Assembly: GCA_947588605.1 (NCBI GenBank)
Contig: CANPYK010000003.1
Location: forward strand, 1-64,000
Length of the DNA stretch: 64,000 nucleotides
Direction: 5' to 3'
Source: an uncultured Oscillospiraceae bacterium
Lineage (GTDB): Bacteria; Bacillota; Clostridia; Oscillospirales; Oscillospiraceae
The notes below the pieces were generated by a model. That model was not told the origin of the DNA and did no database searches. It worked only from the letters and a program-made list of their open reading frames with translations. Below are positions 58,098-64,000 of this stretch, piece after piece; position 1 is the first letter of the stretch, and the number at the start of each line of letters is the position of its first letter. The translations under genes were made by a program, and so were the position numbers.

Positions 58098-60351
58098 GAA
58101 ACGCAGGAAGATCATATGGCTCATCGTCATCCTGGCCGTTGTGATCGTCGCCGCCATCGTCGCCACCGTCCTCATCGTCCTGGGCAGCAAGCAGGCCCGC
58201 CTGACGGCCGGCAACTACAACCACACCAGCCCCAAGCCCGTGACGAAGGGCAAGGTGGACGCGCGGGACGATTACGTCAAGGTGGCCGAGAGCGACAGCT
58301 ACGAGCTGTGGTACTTTGAGCCCAACTTCTCCGTCAAGCTCGTGAACAAGGCCACCGGCGCCGTCATCGAGTCCACCCTCTCCGAGGAGAAGGACGACGG
58401 ACAGGCCAACGACATCTGGCAGGGCTACATGAAGAGCGGCATCGTCATCAACGCCATCCGCGGCATCACCAACACCTATCAGGTGGACGTCAACACCGTG
58501 GAGACGGAGATCTCCACCTGGTATACGGACGGCGGCATCTACGCCGAGCTTGAGTTCAAGGGCAACTATATGTTCGGCCTGGGCGTGGAGGTCCGGTTGG
58601 AGGGCGACGATTTGGTGGTCCGCATCCCCGACGAGTCCATCCACGAGGACAAGGCGGACACCTACATAAGCTCCGTCAGCGTCTTCCCCATGATGGGCTA
58701 CACGCACCTGGGCGATGAGGCCGGCTACATGCTGGTTCCCGACGGGAACGGCGCCCTCATCTACCTGGACGACAAGGAGGGCCGCTACGCCACCGGCTTT
58801 ACGGGCCTTGTCTACGGCAACGACGACGGCATGACCAGCAAGGGCGCCGTCCCCACCCTGTGGGAGCGGTACGAAACGGTAGCCGACGCCAACAACGTCC
58901 TGGCCCCCATCTTCGGCATGGCCCACACCGATGACGAGCAGGCGTACCTGGCCATCATCGAGGGCGCGGACGAGCGGGCCTACATCGAGATCCAGCCCAA
59001 CGGCGCCAACAACATCAACTACAACCGCTGCTTCGCCCGGTTTCTCTTGAGGGACCTGTACCTGCAGCCTCTGTCCAAGGGCAGCTCCGGCGTGGTCACG
59101 GTGGTGGAGGCCGACAGGCTCCACTCCGACCTCCAGGTCCGCTACTGCCTCCTCTCCGGTGAGGACGCCAACTACGCCGGCATGGCCAACACTTATCGGC
59201 AATACCTCCTGGACAACGGCCTCATCCGGAAGCAGAACCTCTCCTACAACACCCGCGTGGACGTCCTGGGCTCCGAGCGCGAGGAGTTCCTGATGGGCAC
59301 CACGGCGGTCCCCATGACCACCGTGGACCAGCTGGAGGACATCCTCGCCGCCCTCCGGCGTGAGGGCGTGGCCAACGTCCTAACGGTCTTCCGCGGCTGG
59401 CAGAAGGGCGGCCTTTACGACCTGCCCATCACCGACTACAAGGTCGACGGCAGCGTCGGCGGGACCAAGGCCCTGACCAAGCTCATCATGGAGGAGGCCG
59501 AGCAGGGCAACACCATCTACCTCTACAACGACGCCCTGACGGTGAACGCCTCCACCAACTCCTCCACCTACAACGTGATGAAGATGGTGAACAAGCGGAC
59601 CTTCGAGCAGGAGGTCAACGGCCAGGTCTACAAGACCTTCTACTACCTGATGCCTGACAAGGCCGGCCTCAACATGGCCGAGCTCGCCGGGCAGATGAGC
59701 GACGAGGGCCTCAAGAACATGGCCCTGGCGGGCGTCACCGAGAAGCTCTTCTCCTTCAGCTACAAGGGCAACTATTACGCCCGGACCGACACCATGGATA
59801 TGTTCCGGGACGGCATGAACGAGATCGACGACGACATGAACCTCGTCCTCGAGACCCCCAATATGTATATGTGGAAGTACGCCGACGCCCTGTTGGATAT
59901 GCCCCTCGGCTCCTCCGACTACCTCTACATCGACCAGGAGATACCGTTCCTGAGCATGGTCCTGAAGGGCATCATCCCCATGTACTCCTGCTACGTGAAC
60001 TTTGAGGCCAACAAGACCGAGAACTTCCTCCAGATGGTGGAATCGGGCATCTACCCGTCCTTCTACGTCACGGGGGAGGACTCCTCCAAGCTCATCTACA
60101 CCAACTCCTCGAACCTCTACTCCCTGGAGTTCGGCAGCTACACCTCCACCATCGCCCAGTATGACCGGGACCTCCGGGCCATCGCCGAGAAGGTGGGGAC
60201 CGCCTGCATCGTGGGCCATGAGCGGCTTGATAACGGCCTTGTCAAGGTCACATACGACAACGGCGTGACGATCTACGTAAACTACACCGAGACGGCCCTG
60301 TCCGCCGACGGCGTGACGGTGGACGCCCTGTCCTATAAGGTAGGTGAGTGA
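58087..60351 (+). CDS. DUF5696 extracellular membrane-anchored protein
   Basis: A 754-residue protein with a basic N-terminus and one membrane helix at about 9-32 (IWLIVILAVVIVAAIVATVL). A large outer domain of the DUF5696 family follows. Its later half, around 400-640, looks barrel-like with segments such as 'GVANVLTVFRGWQKGGLYDL' and 'MYMWKYADALLDMPLGSSDY', so a glycosidase-like fold is possible, but no catalytic residues can be assigned. Start TTG 58087 follows GAGGGGGTG and overlaps the previous gene. DUF5696 genes regularly accompany Yip1-NHL proteins and CUT1 permeases, which points to a shared surface complex. Confidence 0.83.
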   Translation: MDTKKRRKIIWLIVILAVVIVAAIVATVLIVLGSKQARLTAGNYNHTSPKPVTKGKVDARDDYVKVAESDSYELWYFEPNFSVKLVNKATGAVIESTLSEEKDDGQANDIWQGYMKSGIVINAIRGITNTYQVDVNTVETEISTWYTDGGIYAELEFKGNYMFGLGVEVRLEGDDLVVRIPDESIHEDKADTYISSVSVFPMMGYTHLGDEAGYMLVPDGNGALIYLDDKEGRYATGFTGLVYGNDDGMTSKGAVPTLWERYETVADANNVLAPIFGMAHTDDEQAYLAIIEGADERAYIEIQPNGANNINYNRCFARFLLRDLYLQPLSKGSSGVVTVVEADRLHSDLQVRYCLLSGEDANYAGMANTYRQYLLDNGLIRKQNLSYNTRVDVLGSEREEFLMGTTAVPMTTVDQLEDILAALRREGVANVLTVFRGWQKGGLYDLPITDYKVDGSVGGTKALTKLIMEEAEQGNTIYLYNDALTVNASTNSSTYNVMKMVNKRTFEQEVNGQVYKTFYYLMPDKAGLNMAELAGQMSDEGLKNMALAGVTEKLFSFSYKGNYYARTDTMDMFRDGMNEIDDDMNLVLETPNMYMWKYADALLDMPLGSSDYLYIDQEIPFLSMVLKGIIPMYSCYVNFEANKTENFLQMVESGIYPSFYVTGEDSSKLIYTNSSNLYSLEFGSYTSTIAQYDRDLRAIAEKVGTACIVGHERLDNGLVKVTYDNGVTIYVNYTETALSADGVTVDALSYKVGE

Positions 60352-60353
60352 CG

Positions 60354-61436
60354 ATGGAGGAAACAAAAAAGCTGACTAAAGCCGAAAAGAAGGCCCTGAA
60401 GGAACGGCTGAAGCACACCAAATCCGGCAAGCTGGAAAAGCGCGACGCCCGGGTGGGCTATATCTTCATGATCCCCTGGTTCATCGGCGCCGCCGCGTTC
60501 CTGGCATACCCCCTCATTAACTCCTTATGGTACGCCCTGAACCAGATCAGGATCACCCCCATGGGCCGTACGTTCACCTTCTACGGCTTCAAGAACTTCA
60601 CGGACATCCTTCTTCAGGACCCCGACTTCATCGTGGAGCTGGTGGACTACCTGACCAGCACCATCCTGTCGGTGCCCATCATCGTGGTCTTCGCCCTGAT
60701 CATCGCCATGATGCTGAACATGAAGATCAAGGGCAAGGGCTTCTTCCGGGTCGTCTTCTTCCTGCCGGTGATCATCGTCAGCGGCCCGATCCTGGGCCAG
60801 CTGAACGCCGAGGGCGCGGGCTCCATCTCCGCCATCGACATGACGGCCCTGACGAACACCATCAGCAACGTCCTCCCGAAGATGCTGGCGGAGCCCATCT
60901 CCGACCTCTTCAACAACATGATCATGACGCTGTGGTATTCCGGCGTGCAGATCCTGATCTTCCTCTCCGGTCTTCAAAAGATCGACAAATCCATGTACGA
61001 GGCCGCCAAGATCGACGGCGGCTCCGGGTGGGAGTGCTTCTGGAAGATCACCCTGCCGAACCTGAAGTCCATGATCCTCTTGAACGTGGTCTACACCGTG
61101 GTCTTCACCTCCAATAACGACCAGAACCCCATCATCGGACTCATCGAGAGCTCCATGTTCGACGGCGCCCCGGGCCGAGGCTACGGTTACGCCTCCGCCA
61201 TGGCCTGGCTCTACACCATCGTTGTGATCCTGCTCGTCGGCCTGTTCGCCCTCCTGCTCATGACCCGCAAGGATGCCTATGAGAAGCAGGTCAAGCGCGC
61301 CAAGAGGGCCGTCAAGAAGGAAGCCCGCAACCGTAAGAAGATAGAAAGGAGGAACCGTCGCAGTGCAAAACGTATTGAGCGTCAAAGAGCGCAGGGTAAG
61401 ATCACCTCGCGCACCACGAGCCGAGAGGATTACTAA
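60354..61436 (+). CDS. sugar ABC transporter permease, MalF type (pair 2)
   Basis: A 360-residue permease with long charged tails at both ends: a lysine-rich N-terminus of about 35 residues and a C-terminus of about 60 mostly basic residues (KRAKRAVKKEARNRKKIERR). Six helices lie between, the first near 38-60 (YIFMIPWFIGAAAFLAYPLI). The EAA loop is 'YEAAKIDGGSGWECFWKITL' near residue 215. Start ATG 60354 was preferred to GTG 60348 by spacing from AAGGTAGGTGAG. It overlaps the following permease by 74 nt. Confidence 0.9.
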   Translation: MEETKKLTKAEKKALKERLKHTKSGKLEKRDARVGYIFMIPWFIGAAAFLAYPLINSLWYALNQIRITPMGRTFTFYGFKNFTDILLQDPDFIVELVDYLTSTILSVPIIVVFALIIAMMLNMKIKGKGFFRVVFFLPVIIVSGPILGQLNAEGAGSISAIDMTALTNTISNVLPKMLAEPISDLFNNMIMTLWYSGVQILIFLSGLQKIDKSMYEAAKIDGGSGWECFWKITLPNLKSMILLNVVYTVVFTSNNDQNPIIGLIESSMFDGAPGRGYGYASAMAWLYTIVVILLVGLFALLLMTRKDAYEKQVKRAKRAVKKEARNRKKIERRNRRSAKRIERQRAQGKITSRTTSREDY

Positions 61437-62406
61437 TTCCCCGAAGAAGCCCTGGTACAAGAACATCACCAAGGACAAGGTACGCCGCTTCCTCATGGGC
61501 ACCAAGGACAGGGAGGGCTTTTTGAAGCAGTTCCTGGTCTACGCCCTGCTCATCTGCATCGGGTTCATCTACATCTATCCGTTGCTGCACATGATCTCCA
61601 CCAGCTTCATGAGCCTGGATGACCTTCTGGACTCCTCCATCAAGTGGCTGCCCAGCTCCCTGGACTTCTCCAACTACAAGCAGGCCGGGGACAGCATGAA
61701 CTTCTGGACGTCGCTCCTGCAGAGCATCATCATCGCCGGCGTCCCGACGATCTGCAACCTGGTCAGCTGCTCCATCGTGGGCTACGGCCTGGCGCGGTTC
61801 AACTTCAAGGGCAAGTCCATCTGCATGGGCATCATCATCCTGACCTTCGTGCTCCCCAGCCAGGTCACCATGATCCCCACCTACGTGCTCTACTCCAACA
61901 TGGGGATCCTGAACACCCTGTGGGCCTTCATCCTCCCCGCGATCGTGGCGCAGGGCATCAACGCCCCCATCTTCATCCTCATCTTCTGGCAGTTCTTCCG
62001 TCAGATCCCCAAGGTGCTGAATGAGGCGGCCAAGATCGACGGCGCGGGCTACTTCGAGTCCTTCTACAAGATCGCCATCCCCAGCGGCAAGCCCGCGTTC
62101 ATCACGGTGGGCCTGTTCTCCTTCGTCTGGTACTGGAACGAGGCGTATCTGACGAACCTCTACGTCCACGGCGTCTACGGGGATTCCTCCTGGACGACCC
62201 TGGTCATCCAGCTCCAGAACTTCGCCACCAACTACTCCAACTTCCAGGCGGGCGGCGGCAGCGGCGGCGCCGGCGCGCCCACCCTCAACGAGTCCATCAA
62301 CATGGCCGGCACGGTGCTCTCCATCATCCCCCTCCTGCTGCTCTATTTCGTGCTCCAGAAGCAGTTCGTGGAGTCCATCGACCGCACCGGTATCACCGGC
62401 GAATAA
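61363..62406 (+). CDS. sugar ABC transporter permease, MalG type (pair 2)
   Basis: A 347-residue permease, longer than usual because of a basic N-terminal tail of about 50 residues (VKERRVRSPRAPRAER). Between the fifth and sixth helices it has a glycine-rich insertion (AGGGSGGAGAPTLNES) near 300. The EAA loop is 'LNEAAKIDGAGYFESFYKIA' near residue 220. Start GTG 61363 follows AAAGGAGGAACC inside the previous gene; the coding regions share 74 nt in different frames. Ends 100 nt before the second binding protein. Confidence 0.88.
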   Translation: MQNVLSVKERRVRSPRAPRAERITNSPKKPWYKNITKDKVRRFLMGTKDREGFLKQFLVYALLICIGFIYIYPLLHMISTSFMSLDDLLDSSIKWLPSSLDFSNYKQAGDSMNFWTSLLQSIIIAGVPTICNLVSCSIVGYGLARFNFKGKSICMGIIILTFVLPSQVTMIPTYVLYSNMGILNTLWAFILPAIVAQGINAPIFILIFWQFFRQIPKVLNEAAKIDGAGYFESFYKIAIPSGKPAFITVGLFSFVWYWNEAYLTNLYVHGVYGDSSWTTLVIQLQNFATNYSNFQAGGGSGGAGAPTLNESINMAGTVLSIIPLLLLYFVLQKQFVESIDRTGITGE

Positions 62407-62415
62407 GCGTCAAGC

Positions 62416-62451
62416 CCCCCTCCTCCCCAAGGGGGGGAGGGGGGGCGGGAA
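62416..62451 (+). repeat. intercistronic C/G-rich hairpin
   Basis: CCCCCCTCCTCCCC pairs with GGGGGGGAGGGGGG around an AA loop, with no T-run after it. It resembles mRNA-stabilising hairpins between permease and binding-protein genes rather than a terminator. Confidence 0.65.
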
Positions 62452-62505
62452 ACCGTATTGACCGGGCCAAACACCCGTCAAAATAAAAACACATTGGAGG
62501 TAAAT

Positions 62506-64000
62506 ATGAAGAAGAAGATATTGGCACTCGTTCTCGCGGCCCTGATGCTCGTCGGCACCCTCGCCGGCTGCAAGGGCGGCGGAGAAGGCGGCAACTACGT
62601 CGGGGCCGACGAGTGCGGCGAGTATGAGCTCGTCACCATCGACGGCTTCGATCACCAGTTCAAAAAGTACAAGAACATGACCACCGAGAACATCACCCTC
62701 CGCTATTTCAACTTCGACGACGAGGTCACCACCAAGGAGCTGGCGCAGATCTTCATGAAGATCTATCCCAACATCAAGGTCGACATCAGCTTTGAGAGTG
62801 GCGAAACCTACAACACCACGCTGAGCACCCTCATCAACAACGGCGAGACCCCGGACGTGGTGATGACCACCGACGCCGACTTCGCCCTGTCCAACATGCT
62901 CTTCCTGGACATCGCGAAGTACTGGGACACCGATGACGAGACCCCGAACCTCATGGACACCATCGCGGAGGCCGGCATCGGCTGCTACGGCCTGCAGGGC
63001 CACCGCTACGCCGTCCCCATGAAGTTCTTCCCCAACGCCATCGGCGTGGACCGCAACGTCCTGAAGACCCTGAACATTCCCATCCCCGACGATGACTGGA
63101 CATGGGACGATTTCATCAGCATCATCAAGGCCGGCAAGCAGCCCGCGACCATTGACGGTACGGCTTACTTCGGCTGCTTCTCTGACCAGAACCGTATCGA
63201 CTCCCTGTACGGCGTCGTCGCCGGCGGCGACGTCAAGGGCGAGTTCGGCTACGACGGCAAGGACTTCGACCTCTCCGCCTGGGCTGACGGCGAGAAGCAG
63301 GCCGGCGAGCTCGCGGTCGGCAGCTATCTGGCCCCCAAGCGCGGCACCAAGAAAAATGAGGACTGGCAGGGCGATGCCGACGCGTGGCCCGGCTTCTCCG
63401 GCCACGTGGCCACCTTCACCGAGTCCTTCTGGACCTATCAGAACCTGTGGTTTGCCAAGAACGCCGACGGCGTCACCAACATGGAGGCCTACAACCTGGA
63501 CATCGTCCCCTATGTCATCCCCGCCGTCAATAAGGAGGACACCAGCAAGCTCCACAACACCATCGCCACCATGGACTTCGGCGGCGTCTCCATCGCCACC
63601 AAGTACCCCCGCGAGGCCTATGAGCTCATGAAGTTCATGACCTTCGGCATCGACGGCTGGTATGCCCGTATCGCCCTCTATAACGACGACACCAAGACCA
63701 TCTCCGACGGCACCACCCCCCTGCGCGCTTCCATGATGCCCGCCCCCCTCACCAAGGACGAGGGCGTTTGGAACGCCTACATCGACATGTACTGCCGGGA
63801 CATGAGCGACGAGCTCAGGGCCGACTTTGAGCGGTTCTTCGCCTCCTGCAGAAGGCCCATCCCCTACGGCTGGGTCTCCATCGCCGGCTACCACGCCGCC
63901 TGCGATGATTACTTCAACAAGATCGGCATCCATGACCTTGTGGACTCCGGCCAGGCTGATCCCGCCGACTACAAGGACGAGGCCACCCGCAAGTTCAACT
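62506..64000 (+). CDS. solute-binding lipoprotein (pair 2), 3' end beyond the window
   Basis: The first 498 codons of a CUT1-type binding protein; the frame is still open at the last base. The lipoprotein signal ends in TLAGCKGG (Cys near 22). The mature part has 'ENITLRYFNFDDEVTTKELA', 'GETPDVVMTTDADFALSNML', 'GLQGHRYAVPMKFFPNAIGV' and 'YPREAYELMKFMTFGIDGWY', all typical of the family. Start ATG 62506 follows TTGGAGG. Being after the hairpin at 62416, its mRNA may be more abundant than that of the permeases. The ligand is unknown. Confidence 0.9.
   Translation, partial: MKKKILALVLAALMLVGTLAGCKGGGEGGNYVGADECGEYELVTIDGFDHQFKKYKNMTTENITLRYFNFDDEVTTKELAQIFMKIYPNIKVDISFESGETYNTTLSTLINNGETPDVVMTTDADFALSNMLFLDIAKYWDTDDETPNLMDTIAEAGIGCYGLQGHRYAVPMKFFPNAIGVDRNVLKTLNIPIPDDDWTWDDFISIIKAGKQPATIDGTAYFGCFSDQNRIDSLYGVVAGGDVKGEFGYDGKDFDLSAWADGEKQAGELAVGSYLAPKRGTKKNEDWQGDADAWPGFSGHVATFTESFWTYQNLWFAKNADGVTNMEAYNLDIVPYVIPAVNKEDTSKLHNTIATMDFGGVSIATKYPREAYELMKFMTFGIDGWYARIALYNDDTKTISDGTTPLRASMMPAPLTKDEGVWNAYIDMYCRDMSDELRADFERFFASCRRPIPYGWVSIAGYHAACDDYFNKIGIHDLVDSGQADPADYKDEATRKFN

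Overview
The window is a GC-rich (low-60s percent) piece of a Gram-positive, most likely gut-type Clostridia (Bacillota) genome. This rests on near-consensus sigma-A promoters with strong AGGAGG ribosome binding sites, many lipoprotein-anchored sugar-binding proteins, a T-box leader before tyrS, an OLE-RNA/oapA/dxs/tlyA/nadK/argR/recN housekeeping cluster, and anaerobe-type proteins such as a [4Fe-4S] aldo/keto reductase. The genus cannot be fixed from the sequence alone.

Layout. 1-1318: end of an anti-sigma-like membrane protein gene and a DUF4358 lipoprotein. 1754-4222: an XRE repressor and a consensus-promoter operon of two DUF488 proteins and a dual-OB-type protein. 4539-17533: a fructan locus made of a LacI regulator, a divergent promoter with an operator candidate, an MsmX-type ATPase, two permeases, a binding protein, a carbohydrate-binding lipoprotein, a lipid-anchored GH32, a DUF624 protein, an intracellular GH32 and a fructokinase. 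17585-20104: an IscR-like Rrf2 regulator, then DUF3737 and a MalY/PatB-type aminotransferase. 20279-28508: the OLE RNA and the genes downstream of it. 28665-30106: an ECF sigma factor and its membrane partner. 30160-30560: a convergently transcribed small-protein/antisense-RNA locus that looks like a type I toxin-antitoxin. 30587-32999: a T-box leader, a zinc-ribbon gene, tyrS and a nitroreductase. 33974-38616: an SLH-like secreted protein, a lipid-anchored barnase, a barstar that runs in frame into a PL9-type pectate lyase, and a zinc-ribbon membrane protein. 39295-43487: a hybrid histidine kinase with a translationally coupled solute-binding lipoprotein. 44071-50853: arabinan-type GH43 enzymes, a small membrane protein, a GH27 and a cytoplasmic GH43. 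51181-64000: a large operon with two binding proteins, two permease pairs, an NHL-Yip1 protein and a DUF5696 protein, and no ATPase of its own. The MsmX-type ATPase at 5862 is a candidate energiser for both importers.

Between the genes lie several dispersed repeat families. The most striking is an element of about 170-180 nt present three times (4322, 20931, 47566). Its helices differ in sequence between copies while pairing is kept, and it carries a UNCG tetraloop. Others are arrays of hairpins with interchangeable stems joined by conserved spacers (33018-33387, 43625-43784, 47762-48130), and a nearly invariant unit of about 49 nt present five times. Together with the OLE RNA, the convergent small-RNA locus and the barstar fusion, these are the parts most worth a second look.
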